A stretch of DNA of 61,314 nucleotides from Eubacteriales bacterium (GTDB lineage: Bacteria > Bacillota_A > Clostridia > Christensenellales > Aristaeellaceae). The position numbers and the translations under genes were made by a program. The stretch spans positions 1-61,314 of the forward strand of contig JARKQG010000035.1 of NCBI GenBank assembly GCA_029974035.1, given 5' to 3'. Below are positions 44,688-54,118 of the stretch, one piece after another. The stretch's first letter is position 1. Each line of letters opens with the position of its first letter. Below the pieces are notes generated by a model. The model saw nothing but the letters and a program-made list of their open reading frames with translations, did no database searches and was not told where the DNA came from.

Positions 44688-45374
44688 TCAGTCCATCCAC
44701 TCCGGTTTCAGCATGAGGTCCAGGAAGATGGCGGGCACGTCCAGCCCGTCCAACGCCTCCAGAATCCGCCGCTCGCCCGCCACCGCCACCAAGGGCACGC
44801 CCGTGCGCGCGGCCACGCGCTCAAGCACCCTCTGGCCCTCAAGAACGCTCTCCGGCGTCGTCCAGCGGCCCAGGTTGGCGTTGTTGATGAGCCCCGCGGG
44901 CACCCGCCGCGCGCGGCGGGCAATGCGCTCCATCTGCCGCTCGATCTGATCCTCGTCTTCGGAAAACGGCCGAAAGACGTTGACCACGTAGTACATCCGG
45001 CAGTCCGTGCGCTCCATCTGGGGTTGGTACCGGCCCAGCGCCGACGCCCCGGCCTCCTCTCCGCCCGCGTCCAGCACCGCGTAAACGGAGGGGTCGTCAA
45101 ACACCGACTGCACCTGGGCGGGCAGCACCGGCAGGTCCACCCCCGTCAGCGCGTAGGGCGGCGCGATCACCCCGACGCCCCGCGCGGCCAGGGCGTCCCG
45201 CTGCTCCGCGCTCCGAAAAAAGGGGTTGACGATGTCAAGATCCACCACCCGGGCGTTCAAGCCCGCTTCCGCCGCCGCCAATGAGAGCGCCATCGCGATT
45301 TCCGTCTTGCCGCTGCCGTAATGCCCGGCCACGGCCAGAATGCGGTTCGCGCGCCACGGATCAAAACGCTTCAT
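44688..45374 (-). CDS. P-loop ATP-binding protein, MinD/CobQ-like
   Basis: A 228-residue soluble protein with Walker A GHYGSGKTE near residue 17, VVDLDIVNPFFRS near 43 and VLDAGGEE near 100. It resembles ParA/CobQ-type ATPases seen in clostridia beside unrelated genes. I do not know its function. It overlaps the acidic membrane protein gene by 4 bp, so the two are coupled. Confidence 0.65.
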   Translation of the reverse strand: MKRFDPWRANRILAVAGHYGSGKTEIAMALSLAAAEAGLNARVVDLDIVNPFFRSAEQRDALAARGVGVIAPPYALTGVDLPVLPAQVQSVFDDPSVYAVLDAGGEEAGASALGRYQPQMERTDCRMYYVVNVFRPFSEDEDQIERQMERIARRARRVPAGLINNANLGRWTTPESVLEGQRVLERVAARTGVPLVAVAGERRILEALDGLDVPAIFLDLMLKPEWMD

Positions 45375-46312
45375 CCCCGCGCGTCCTGCTTTCTGCGCCG
45401 GCCACGCTCCGCGCTGCGCTGCGTATAGCCGCTGTGCCAGCCCTCGTCCTCGTCCGCGCCGCGCACCGCGCCCGGCTCGTCGCCCGGCAGCAGCTTCGGC
45501 CGCTGGTAGACCGAAGTATCCTGCGCGTCCCGCTCCGCCGTCTTCCGGACGCGGGGCGACACGATGTCCTCCATCGGGTCCGCGCCGAGGTCGTCAAAGA
45601 AGTCGCCCTCGACGCTGAAGGGGTCCTCCTCCGGACCGGCCTTTTTGCGGGGCCGCGCGAAGATCCGCCTGCGCTTTATGCGGGGTGGCCGGACCGGGGC
45701 TTCGGGCGCCTCGGCGTCCTCATCCTCGTAGGCGTCCTCGTCCTCGTAGGCGCGCCCGTACGCGCGCTCGTCTTCCGCGCGCCCGTAGAGCGCGTCGATG
45801 TCCTCGTCCGCCTCTACGCGGACCTGCGCGTCCGCTTCGTCGTAGGCTTCGTCCCCAAATCCGTCGTACCCGTCCTCGCCGGCTTCATCGTCGGCCTCGT
45901 CGTAGAGGCTGTCGTAGCCGTCCTCGGGCTCGTCGGGGGCGTCAAACTCGTCCTCGTCATACCCCATTTCCCCGCCGCGCCGGGCGCGCGCGGGGGCGTA
46001 GTCGCCGTAGCGCAGCATGAGATCGTCGTCGTCGATGTCCTCAACGTCGCTGTCCAGCAGAATCCGGCGCTTGCGGAACCACACCCAGTAGGGCCGCCAG
46101 CGCGCCATCCACACCGCCCAGTCCACCAGCACGCCGACGATGATCAGCACGATCAGTATTTTGATCCAGTTGGCGGCAAACCACGATATGGACGACATGC
46201 CGCCCGAGTGGCTGCCGGTCGTCTGGAAGGCATCCGCGATGGAACTGGCGATCCATCGGATCCACCCCAGCATCCCCTTGATGAACGAATCGGTAAAATC
46301 GGCTTGCTGCAT
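45371..46312 (-). CDS. Membrane protein with a long acidic cytoplasmic tail
   Basis: A 313-residue protein. Residues about 45-70 form one clear membrane helix (NWIKILIVLIIVGVLVDWAV) after a weakly hydrophobic N terminus. The rest is a low-complexity tail rich in Asp, Glu, Tyr and Ala (EDEDAYEDEDAEAPEAP), broken by a basic patch IKRRRIFARPRKK near residue 220. No family is recognised. It lies in the cdaA-cdaR transcript in the place where many Firmicutes have glmM. Confidence 0.6.
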   Translation of the reverse strand: MQQADFTDSFIKGMLGWIRWIASSIADAFQTTGSHSGGMSSISWFAANWIKILIVLIIVGVLVDWAVWMARWRPYWVWFRKRRILLDSDVEDIDDDDLMLRYGDYAPARARRGGEMGYDEDEFDAPDEPEDGYDSLYDEADDEAGEDGYDGFGDEAYDEADAQVRVEADEDIDALYGRAEDERAYGRAYEDEDAYEDEDAEAPEAPVRPPRIKRRRIFARPRKKAGPEEDPFSVEGDFFDDLGADPMEDIVSPRVRKTAERDAQDTSVYQRPKLLPGDEPGAVRGADEDEGWHSGYTQRSAERGRRRKQDARG

Positions 46313-46393
46313 ACGTATCCCTTCCTGCCCGCTCTTCCGGAGGGCGCGGCCCCCGGGCCCGGGAAGACCGTTTCAAAGGCGCGGCGCCGTTCG

Positions 46394-47680
46394 TCAGCCG
46401 GCTTTTTGCGTCAGCGTCACGCGGACGGTGGCGGGGTCCACCGTGATGGATAGATCCGGGTAGTTGTCCACCGTCACCCTGACCGGCACGTCGTACACGC
46501 CGACGCCGTAGCCGGACAGGTCCACCCAGCACACCAGATCGTTGCGGGACAGCGACTGCACCGCGGAGTAGGGCCCCACCAGCTTGACCTCCAGTCTGGG
46601 CGACGACCAGCTGGCGTGCAGCCCCTCCGCCACGCCGCTCAGCGTGGCCTGGAGGTTTGTGTAGCGCCGGGTCTGCTCCTGTTCGGCGATGCTGACCGTG
46701 GCGGACACCTGCCCGCTGGACAGGTTTTTGATGTCCTTGAGGGCCGCGATGTTCACCACCTGCGTGAAAGATCGGTCGGCGCCGGTGACATCGATGGGCT
46801 CGATGGTCAGGTGATCCAGCGTATCCAGGAGCGACTGGTCGGCGGCGACCACGACGGTGCTCGGGTTGACCTCGATGGATTCCAGCGTGTAGCCCCGCCG
46901 TACGGTGCCCTCCACGGATTCATTGGGCGAGGCCGTCACGCTGATCTGCTTGGTGGGGTAGATGTCCACCGTCACGGTGACGGAGCTGGTGGAGCTGGAA
47001 AGCGCGTACTCCGCCTCGATCGCGTCGCCGTGGGCGTCCAAAAGCCGCAGCTGCTCCAGCCGGCTGCCGGGGGTGGTACGGCCCGTGATGTCTACGTCCA
47101 CCTGGGCGCTGGACACCTTCTGCACCAGCGACCGCGGGCCGGTCACGGTGATCTGCGACGGATTGGCGCGGCTGACGTTGTACCAGAAGCCCTTTTCCTG
47201 CTCGCCCGTGATCCGGGTCTCCACCGGCACGTAGCGCTGGTCCAGGTTCTCCACCTCCACCTCCACGGACTCCGGCCACACCTGGGTCACCGTGCCGTAG
47301 GTGGAGGTGCCCCTGAGCCGGATCGACTGCTTTCCGGTCTTGCGCACGGAGGAGAGGTCCATCTCCACGTGCACGTTGTCGGTGGTCACCAGCGAGAACG
47401 CCGACTGGGAGACGCGCACGGAGACCCGCGCGGAGGACAGCGCATCGGAGAGGTTCGTGGCCAGCGCCAGCCGGCTGCTGGACAGAACCGACTGTCCGGT
47501 GACGGTAATGTCCACCCCCGACAGGGTCTTTTCGCGGGTGATGGACGGATTGGCGTAGAGTACGTAGCTCCACAGGCTCAGCGCGATCAGTACACTCAGC
47601 AGCTTATAGCCGAAGTTTCGGGTGAGCGCCCGCCAAAGGTGGGGCAGGAGCTTGCTCAGGCCCTCTTTATCCACCCTCAT
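46394..47680 (-). CDS. cdaR: YbbR-domain protein CdaR, regulator of CdaA
   Basis: A 428-residue protein with one N-terminal membrane helix (residues 25-43, LLSVLIALSLWSYVLYANP) and about four extracytoplasmic YbbR repeats, each with a valine-rich beta pattern (for example VTGPRSLVQKVSSAQVDVD). It controls the diadenylate cyclase from outside the membrane. It overlaps cdaA by 14 bp. Confidence 0.9.
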   Translation of the reverse strand: MRVDKEGLSKLLPHLWRALTRNFGYKLLSVLIALSLWSYVLYANPSITREKTLSGVDITVTGQSVLSSSRLALATNLSDALSSARVSVRVSQSAFSLVTTDNVHVEMDLSSVRKTGKQSIRLRGTSTYGTVTQVWPESVEVEVENLDQRYVPVETRITGEQEKGFWYNVSRANPSQITVTGPRSLVQKVSSAQVDVDITGRTTPGSRLEQLRLLDAHGDAIEAEYALSSSTSSVTVTVDIYPTKQISVTASPNESVEGTVRRGYTLESIEVNPSTVVVAADQSLLDTLDHLTIEPIDVTGADRSFTQVVNIAALKDIKNLSSGQVSATVSIAEQEQTRRYTNLQATLSGVAEGLHASWSSPRLEVKLVGPYSAVQSLSRNDLVCWVDLSGYGVGVYDVPVRVTVDNYPDLSITVDPATVRVTLTQKAG

Positions 47681-48539
47681 GGCCGCCCTCCTTCCACCGG
47701 AAGATCGAGGTCAGCGTGATCGCGTCGGACGGCGCGAACATCTCCGAAAGAATGCCCGACAGGGATTTCGCGTCCAGATGGCGCGTCAGGCGCCCGCCGC
47801 GTGCCACCGAAATGATGCCCGTCTCCTCGGAAACGATCAGCACCACCGCGTCCGTCGATTCGGAAATGCCGATCGCAGCCCGATGCCGGGTGCCCAGTTC
47901 GCGGCTGATGGAGCTGTCGTCGGACAGCTGCAAAATGCAGGCGGCCGCGGCGATGCGCAGCCCGGAGATTACCACGGCGCCGTCGTGCAGCGGCGTGTTG
48001 GGCTCGAATATGTTCTCGATGAGCGGCTGGGAAATCTCGGCGTCCAGCATCGTGCCGCTGGCCACCACGTCGCCCAGGCCGGTGCCGCGCTCGATCACCA
48101 CCAGCGCGCCCACGCGCCGCTTGGACAGGTTCACCAGCGCGGCGGTCATCTCCTGTACCGCCTTTTCGGACAGCTTTGTGTCCTTTGTGGAGCCCAGAAG
48201 CGCCCGCCAGCGCGACCGGCCCAGCTGATCCAGCCCGCGCCGGATCTCCGGCTGGAAGAGGATCACCAGCAAGAGCGCGCCGATGTTGAGCATCTGAAGC
48301 AGCAGCCAGCTGAGGGCGTTGAGCTGCAAAAGCTCGGCCAGCCCCGTGATCAGAAGGACGATGAACACGCCCTTGAGCACGGTGTTGGCCCGCGTGTGGG
48401 CCAGAGCCCGGATCAACTGGTAGACCAGCACCGAAACGATCGCGATGTCCAGAATGTTGCGCCAGTCCGGCCGCACGAACAGGTTGGAAAAAAGCGAGAG
48501 AAACTGCTGCCAGATGCCGCTCAAAAAGGACATGGCCAT
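47667..48539 (-). CDS. cdaA: Diadenylate cyclase CdaA
   Basis: Makes cyclic di-AMP from two ATP. The 290-residue protein has three membrane helices in residues 20-95 and a DisA_N domain with both catalytic motifs, LHDGAVVI and GTRHRAAIG. Cyclic di-AMP controls potassium, osmolyte and wall balance. The ATG at 48539 follows a G-run; an ATG two codons later is possible. cdaR follows, but glmM is not found next. Confidence 0.93.
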   Translation of the reverse strand: MAMSFLSGIWQQFLSLFSNLFVRPDWRNILDIAIVSVLVYQLIRALAHTRANTVLKGVFIVLLITGLAELLQLNALSWLLLQMLNIGALLLVILFQPEIRRGLDQLGRSRWRALLGSTKDTKLSEKAVQEMTAALVNLSKRRVGALVVIERGTGLGDVVASGTMLDAEISQPLIENIFEPNTPLHDGAVVISGLRIAAAACILQLSDDSSISRELGTRHRAAIGISESTDAVVLIVSEETGIISVARGGRLTRHLDAKSLSGILSEMFAPSDAITLTSIFRWKEGGHEGG

Positions 48540-48657
48540 CCCCCCCACTTGCGTTTCGTCCGCCCGCGGCGGCGCAGTCTGCCCGATAAGTCAAAGCGGC
48601 GCCCGTTTCAGGCGTCTTACGTTGGACGCACAAAAGCGGCGCGAGGTTGCCGGGATT

Positions 48658-49230
48658 TCATCCCCGCGTGCGGTCCTCCCGCAGCATTGCGTAGAGCGCC
48701 ACATCCACGTAGCGGCCCTTGTTGAACAGCCTGCCGCGCAGCGTGCCCTCGTAGCGCATGCCCGCCTTGCGCATCACGGCGCCGGAGGCGGGGTTATCCA
48801 CTTCGTGCTGCGCTTCGACCCGGTGCAGCCGCATTTCGTCAAAGGCAAAGTCCAGCATGGCGGAAAGCGCCTCGGTCATGATGCCCTGGTTCCAGTAGGC
48901 CCGCGACAGCGAATAGCCCACCTCCGCGGAGTTGTTGTCCCGCTGATACCACATGAAGCCGATGGTGCCGATCATCCGGCCGCTCTCCGCGTGCTCGATG
49001 GCCCAACTGACCGCATCCCCCACCCGGTACCTGCGCAGCATGTAGCGGATGTAGGCGCGCGATTCGTTGATGGAGCGGTGGGCATCCCACAAAACGTGCC
49101 GCGCCACCTGCGGATCCCTGCTGTATTCGAACATGTCGGCGGCATCCCGCATGGTCAGCCTCCGGATGTACAGCCGCTCCGTTCGAATGCCCTTCATCCT
49201 GGCGAAGACCGATTCTTCATAAAAGGTCAT
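48658..49230 (-). CDS. GNAT family N-acetyltransferase, RimJ/RimL type
   Basis: A 190-residue enzyme that transfers an acetyl group, usually to a protein N terminus or a small amine. RTERLYIRRLTMRDAADMF at the start and the acetyl-CoA region AEVGYSLSRAYWNQGIMTEAL followed by NPASGAVMRKAGMRYEG are typical of the RimJ/RimL group. The start is the ATG at 49230 with AGAGG seven bases upstream. Confidence 0.85.
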   Translation of the reverse strand: MTFYEESVFARMKGIRTERLYIRRLTMRDAADMFEYSRDPQVARHVLWDAHRSINESRAYIRYMLRRYRVGDAVSWAIEHAESGRMIGTIGFMWYQRDNNSAEVGYSLSRAYWNQGIMTEALSAMLDFAFDEMRLHRVEAQHEVDNPASGAVMRKAGMRYEGTLRGRLFNKGRYVDVALYAMLREDRTRG

Positions 49231-49270
49231 GTTGTGGCCTCTGGTATTCAGAATGTGCCGCCCGGCCCCG

Positions 49271-51025
49271 CTACAGGATCAGGCCATTCAGGGATTCGAC
49301 ATCCTCCGGCGCGATTCCTTCCGGCAGCGCGACGGTTTCGCCCGGCAGCAGCGCGCCGTAGAAGTCCCCCGCGGCGACGCCCAGCGCGGCGACGCGGCCC
49401 TCGCAGGCGAGAAACCCGTCGCGGAGCCGCAGTTCCGCCCGCGGGGGGCTGAGAAGCGCCTCCAGAGCGGGCCCGCCGCCGGCGAGCACCAGCACCTGAT
49501 CGATCCGGACGGTCTTCCCGCCGTCCGAAAGCTCCGTCCGCGCAATCACCGCGCCCTCCGACGGAAGGCTGGCCGCCAGCTCGCCCAGCGGCGCGGTTTC
49601 CCCCGCCATCGCGGCGTAGCTTGCGGAGGCGATCAGCGCGCCGTTCATCTGGTAGACCGCCGCGGTCACGGTGACGGGCCGCTTCCCGCCGCGGTCCGAA
49701 TGGATCCAGACCGTCAGCGGCCCGCGCGCGGCCGGCGCTTCCGGCTGGGCGAGGGCCGCGCAGTCCCCCCACGCCTTCCGGAGCGCCGCAAAGGCCGGAC
49801 GCCGAAGGCCGGAATGCTCGATCAGCGCGTCGCTGGCGTAGCGCGGCGCGTCCTCCGCCGCGCAGACGGCAAAGGCCCGGCCGGCCCGCCGGGCGTCAAG
49901 CGCCTTGGCGCCGAGTGCCTCCGCCTGAACAAACCGGCTGATGCGGGCGTATCGCGCGGCGTCGCCCATCGCGTTGGCGCCGTAGAGGGCCGCCTCCGCC
50001 TCCCCGTCCGGGCAAGGGCTGAGTGTGACCCGCCAAACCGGCGTCCCCGGCGGCCAGAACCGTTCGCCCCCCGCCAGCGCCTCCATGGCGCGCAGCGTGG
50101 GCAGCGCCGCCGCCCTCGCCGGCTCCGGGCAATCGGCGGCCCCGGCCACCAGGAGCCCTTCCGGCAGGAGATCCGGAGGCAGCAGCCCGCCCTCCTCCCC
50201 CGGCCCCACCGCCTCGGCGCCCAGCGCCCTCAGCGCGCGCAGGAGGTCCCGGTCCCGCAGGCGGTGCGGCGACACCCGCGCCACGCGCTTTGGCCGCGGC
50301 GCGTCCATCGCCACGTTCATGAGGACGGAATCGCAGGCGACGCCGGACCGCTCGATCTGAAGCCGCAGGGTGTAGTAGGTTTTCCCGTCCCAGGGCGCGG
50401 CCTCCGGCAGCTTGACGGCGTGGCGCACATGTCCCTCGGCGGCGCGCAGCCGCTCGTAGACCTCGCTGGTCGCCACCATTTCGCCGTCCAGCGATACCTG
50501 GCAGCGGATGAGAAAGCGCCCGGCGGTATGGGCCGTCAGGTCGGCCTCCACTTTAATCACCCCGCCCGCCCCATGGGCGCGCACGCGGCGAAGCTCCACA
50601 TAGCTGGTCTCCCGGAGCCACACCGGCCCCAGGATGCCCCTGGGCGCGCCGTCCGGCAGAGATGGATCAAAGACCACTTCCAGCTGATTTTCCGCCTCGC
50701 AGGCGCCGGTGATGTCGAGCGCCAATTCCCCCGGCCCGAAGAGCGCAAGCCGGCGGCCGTTGAGGCGCACCTCGCCATGGCCGGCGAGGTCTTCAAACCG
50801 CAGGAGGAACCGCTCATCCTCGCCGCCCAGGTCAAAGCGCGTCTGGTACGTCCAGCGCCGGGCATACACCCACTGCTCGCCCAGCGACTCCAGCCCGGAA
50901 ACCCCGCGTCCAAGGATCCCCTGTTCGCGAAGCGCGGAGACAACATCCCGCGGCGCGGGCATCAGAAACGGCGGCCAGATGCCGCAGGAAATCGTCCAGC
51001 CCTCGTCCAGTCTTCTCGTCGCCAT
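49271..51025 (-). CDS. GH2 beta-mannosidase-like protein without a catalytic centre
   Basis: A 584-residue protein. Residues 45-170 are a GH2 jelly-roll sugar-binding domain (FEDLAGHGEVRLNGRRL, PRGILGPVWLRE), and 170-235 are an Ig-like domain. The barrel that should follow is shortened to about 200 residues. Its end is still visible, ISRFVQAEALGAKALDARR and then DALIEHSGLRRPAFAALRKAW, which match the last barrel helices of beta-mannosidases. The NE acid/base and the nucleophile region are missing. A C-terminal beta domain follows. It can bind sugar at most, or it is a decaying enzyme with an open frame. Confidence 0.6.
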   Translation of the reverse strand: MATRRLDEGWTISCGIWPPFLMPAPRDVVSALREQGILGRGVSGLESLGEQWVYARRWTYQTRFDLGGEDERFLLRFEDLAGHGEVRLNGRRLALFGPGELALDITGACEAENQLEVVFDPSLPDGAPRGILGPVWLRETSYVELRRVRAHGAGGVIKVEADLTAHTAGRFLIRCQVSLDGEMVATSEVYERLRAAEGHVRHAVKLPEAAPWDGKTYYTLRLQIERSGVACDSVLMNVAMDAPRPKRVARVSPHRLRDRDLLRALRALGAEAVGPGEEGGLLPPDLLPEGLLVAGAADCPEPARAAALPTLRAMEALAGGERFWPPGTPVWRVTLSPCPDGEAEAALYGANAMGDAARYARISRFVQAEALGAKALDARRAGRAFAVCAAEDAPRYASDALIEHSGLRRPAFAALRKAWGDCAALAQPEAPAARGPLTVWIHSDRGGKRPVTVTAAVYQMNGALIASASYAAMAGETAPLGELAASLPSEGAVIARTELSDGGKTVRIDQVLVLAGGGPALEALLSPPRAELRLRDGFLACEGRVAALGVAAGDFYGALLPGETVALPEGIAPEDVESLNGLIL

Positions 51026-51026
51026 T

Positions 51027-51590
51027 TTACAGTATGCCCATCTCTTTCAGAATTGGCTGCGCCAGGAGCACCGCGCAGACCGTCTTTCCGTCCTCGATTT
51101 CGCCGGCGTAGATCCGCGCGATCAGCTCCCGGGCGTCGACAAAGAAGACGTTCAGAAATTCGTCCTCGTCGGGGCTGCTCTCGCCCTGCGAAAGCCCCGT
51201 GGCCAGATAAAGGCCAATCACCTCGTCCGAAAAACCCACGCTGGTGAAGATGTCCGCCAGGTGCCGGAAGGACGCGGCGGAAAGCCCCGTCTCCTCGCGC
51301 AGCTCGCGGCGGGCGGCCTCCAGCCTGTCCGCGCCGAAATCGTCCAGCTTTCCCGCGGGGATCTCGTCCAGCGCGCGGCCCGCCGCGCAGCGCCACTGAC
51401 GCACCAGCGCGATGCGGCCCCGGTCATCCACCGCCACCACCGCCGCCGCGCCCACATGGCGCACCACCTCTCGGGTGGACGTGCGCCCGCTGGGCAGCTC
51501 CACCGTGGCGCGCTCGAGATGCACCACTTTCCCGTCAAAGATCTTTTCCACGCCCAGCGTTTTTTCCCGAAGGTTCATATCCGACGTCAT
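51027..51590 (-). CDS. ADP-ribose pyrophosphatase-like Nudix hydrolase
   Basis: A 187-residue NudF-type enzyme, expected to cleave ADP-ribose. The Nudix box is GKLDDFGADRLEAARRELRE followed by ETG; the catalytic REL-REE part is intact, but the first glutamate of GX5E is a glycine. The ATG at 51590 has GGAGGAG six bases upstream. It ends 2 bp before the glycosidase-like gene. Confidence 0.87.
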   Translation of the reverse strand: MTSDMNLREKTLGVEKIFDGKVVHLERATVELPSGRTSTREVVRHVGAAAVVAVDDRGRIALVRQWRCAAGRALDEIPAGKLDDFGADRLEAARRELREETGLSAASFRHLADIFTSVGFSDEVIGLYLATGLSQGESSPDEDEFLNVFFVDARELIARIYAGEIEDGKTVCAVLLAQPILKEMGIL

Positions 51591-51685
51591 GTGCTTCTCC
51601 TCCACACGTCCCATTATACACCACCCGCGGGAGAATCTCAATCCGCGCGGCGCATTTGGGGCTGGATATTGCGGGGAAAATGGTG

Positions 51686-51691
51686 TATAAT
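51686..51691 (+). promoter_or_regulatory. TATAAT box before the P-loop-thrC genes
   Basis: A perfect TATAAT lies 36 bases before the start codon at 51727. No good -35 box is seen at 17 bases; the weak match may be compensated by upstream sequence. Confidence 0.4.
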
Positions 51692-51726
51692 GCCGGTACG
51701 ATACTTCTTCTCAGGGAGGGATGGCC

Positions 51727-52149
51727 ATGATACAGGTGGTCCTGGGCAAGCGCGGAAGCGGCAAGAGCAAGCGGCTGATCGACTTGGCGAACGAGGCGCT
51801 CAAGACCGAACACGGCCTGGTCGTGTTTGTCGACGACGATAAGAACAACATGTACGATCTGCGCCACGAGGTGCGGCTGGTGGACGCCAGCGAGTTTGCG
51901 CTGGGCGAATACCGCTCCGCATCCTGGTTTTACGGGCTGCTGGGCGGCATGCTGGCGATCAACTTTGACATCTCGCTGGTGTTCGTCGACGCCTTTATGA
52001 AGCTTGTCAACTGCACCGATCCCATGCTGCTCGAGCCCCTGTTCGACCAGATGGAGTCCCTTTCAAAGGATCACAACGTCAACTTTGTGCTGGGCGTCAG
52101 CGGCGATCCCGAGGCGCTGCCCGAATTCATTACGCGGTACGCGGTCTAG
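51727..52149 (+). CDS. Small P-loop nucleotide-binding protein
   Basis: A 140-residue soluble protein with Walker A LGKRGSGKSK near residue 6 and a Walker B-like LVFVDAF near residue 78. No further domain is present, so it is about one half the size of most P-loop enzymes. The ATG at 51727 lies seven bases after GGGAGG; the ATG two codons before is too close. It is followed 11 bp later by thrC. I do not know its role. Confidence 0.65.
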   Translation: MIQVVLGKRGSGKSKRLIDLANEALKTEHGLVVFVDDDKNNMYDLRHEVRLVDASEFALGEYRSASWFYGLLGGMLAINFDISLVFVDAFMKLVNCTDPMLLEPLFDQMESLSKDHNVNFVLGVSGDPEALPEFITRYAV

Positions 52150-52160
52150 GGGAGAGCGAC

Positions 52161-53657
52161 ATGCGATACACTTCCACCCGCGGCCGGGGCGCGCCGATCG
52201 GCGCGGCGGGCGCGATCGTCAAGGGCATTTCGGACGACGGCGGGCTCTTCGTTCCGGAGGCAATCCCCTCCCTCTCCGCGGAGGCCATCCGCGCGATGGC
52301 CGGGATGGGCTACCCGGAGGTGGCCGCGCGGGTAATGGCCGGCTGGCTGGGCGATTTTTCCCTCGACGAGCTGCTTGAAATGTGCGTCGCGGCCTACGGC
52401 GCCTTCGACGTCCCGGAGGTCGCGCCGCTGGCGGCGCTCTCCGGCGACCGCCACGTGCTGGAGCTGTTCCACGGCCCCACGCTGGCCTTCAAGGATATCG
52501 CGCTGCAGCTTTTGCCCCGGCTGATGGCCGCTTCGGCCAAAAAAGTCGGCGAGACGCGGACGCTCATGATCCTCGTCGCCACCTCCGGAGATACCGGAAA
52601 GGCCGCGCTGGCGGGCTTTGCGGATGTTCCGGGCGTGCGCATTGCGGTATACTATCCCGAGGGCGGCGTTTCCGAGGCGCAGCGGCTTCAGATGGTCACC
52701 CAGGCGGGCGCAAACACCGCCGTCATCGCCGTCCGCGGCAATTTTGACGATGCGCAGACCGGCGTCAAGCGCATGTTCACAAGCCCCGCGCTGCGGGATC
52801 GCCTGGCGGCGCGCGGCATGGTGTTTTCCTCCGCCAATTCGATCAACCTGGGCCGGCTGGTGCCGCAGATTGCCTACTACTTCTGGGCCTATGCCCGCCT
52901 GGCGGCCGATGGGCGCATCGCCTTTGGCCGCCCGGTTAACGTATGCGTGCCCACCGGCAACTTCGGCAACATTCTGGCCGCCTGGTACGCCCGGGAGATG
53001 GGCCTGCCCATTGCGCGGCTGATCTGCGCTTCCAACCGGAACAACGTGCTGTCGGATTTCATCAGGACCGGCGTGTACGACCGCAACCGCCCCTTTTATC
53101 AAACCACGTCCCCTTCGATGGACATTTTGATCTCCTCCAACCTGGAGCGGCTCCTTTTTGAGCTCACCGGCCGGGATGCCGGGGCCGTCGCCGCCATGAT
53201 GGAGGATCTTGCGAAAACCGGGCGCTACGCGCTGCCCGCCGAGGCCCGCGCAAAGCTGGACGCGTTCATGAGCGGCGGCTGGGCAGACGAGGCACAGGTG
53301 GCCGGCGAGATCGCCCGCACCTTCCGGGAGGGCGGCTATCTGTGCGACCCGCACACCGCCGTGGCGCTCAGCGTTCACGCGCGCTACTCCAGGGAAACCG
53401 GCGACAGGACGCCCGTCATCATCGCCTCCACCGCCAGCCCGTACAAGTTTGGAAAGGCCGTCGCCCGGGCGCTCTTCGGAGAGGAGGCCGCCTCATTGGA
53501 CGATTTTGCCTGCTGCGACCGCCTCGCGCAGGCTTCCGGCGGTCGGGTGCCCCGCGCCATCGCTCAGCTTCGCGAAAAGCCGATTCTCCATACCGCCGTC
53601 TGTGATCAGGACGGCATGCAGGATGCGCTGATGGCCGCGCTGCCGGCCGGGTTCTGA
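52161..53657 (+). CDS. thrC: Threonine synthase
   Basis: A PLP enzyme of 498 residues that converts O-phosphohomoserine to threonine. The PLP lysine is in GPTLAFKDIALQLLP near residue 115; VATSGDTGKAALAG and ANSINLGRLVPQ bind substrate and cofactor. The length and the YTSTRG start fit the long ThrC class found in enterobacteria and many clostridia. GGGGAGAG precedes the ATG. Confidence 0.94.
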   Translation: MRYTSTRGRGAPIGAAGAIVKGISDDGGLFVPEAIPSLSAEAIRAMAGMGYPEVAARVMAGWLGDFSLDELLEMCVAAYGAFDVPEVAPLAALSGDRHVLELFHGPTLAFKDIALQLLPRLMAASAKKVGETRTLMILVATSGDTGKAALAGFADVPGVRIAVYYPEGGVSEAQRLQMVTQAGANTAVIAVRGNFDDAQTGVKRMFTSPALRDRLAARGMVFSSANSINLGRLVPQIAYYFWAYARLAADGRIAFGRPVNVCVPTGNFGNILAAWYAREMGLPIARLICASNRNNVLSDFIRTGVYDRNRPFYQTTSPSMDILISSNLERLLFELTGRDAGAVAAMMEDLAKTGRYALPAEARAKLDAFMSGGWADEAQVAGEIARTFREGGYLCDPHTAVALSVHARYSRETGDRTPVIIASTASPYKFGKAVARALFGEEAASLDDFACCDRLAQASGGRVPRAIAQLREKPILHTAVCDQDGMQDALMAALPAGF

Positions 53658-53746
53658 CAGGTCGGGGGTTTTCGCGGCCATGCCGCCAAACGCCTGATCG
53701 ACAAAATCAATCAAGCGCGAACGCGCCGCGCCCGTGGAGTATGACT

Positions 53747-54091
53747 GTGAAGAAGAAAATGATCCTGATCGCCGTGACCGCCGCGGTGCTGCTGCTGGCG
53801 GCGCTGTGGATGTCCCGCTGGATCGGGCGGATGCTGATCGGCAGCGTCGATACGCTGCAGGCCGCGGGCGAAGCGCCGCTGCCCACCGAAGAAATCTGGA
53901 TCGCGCCGACGCTTGCGCCGGAGGCGGACTTCGCCGCCCAGGAAGCCGAGGCGCTGGAATCCATGCCCGACCCCGTGCCTTCGCCCACCGACGAGGCGGA
54001 GGGCACCGCGCCGGTGCTTGAGTCCCCGGAGGATCTGGCCGGAACGGCGGATCAGAGCTCCATCGTCGACGAGCGTCCCGACGGCGACTGA
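53747..54091 (+). CDS. Small single-helix membrane protein
   Basis: A 114-residue protein with one N-terminal helix (ILIAVTAAVLLLAALWM) and an acidic, Pro/Ala/Glu-rich tail outside or inside the membrane. The GTG at 53747 is seven bases after GGAG; an ATG two codons earlier overlaps the ribosome site. No family is recognised. A terminator follows. In the 89 bases after thrC I see nothing else. Confidence 0.5.
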   Translation: MKKKMILIAVTAAVLLLAALWMSRWIGRMLIGSVDTLQAAGEAPLPTEEIWIAPTLAPEADFAAQEAEALESMPDPVPSPTDEAEGTAPVLESPEDLAGTADQSSIVDERPDGD

Positions 54092-54118
54092 CCGCCCAAG
54101 GGCCCGGCTTGCACCCGT

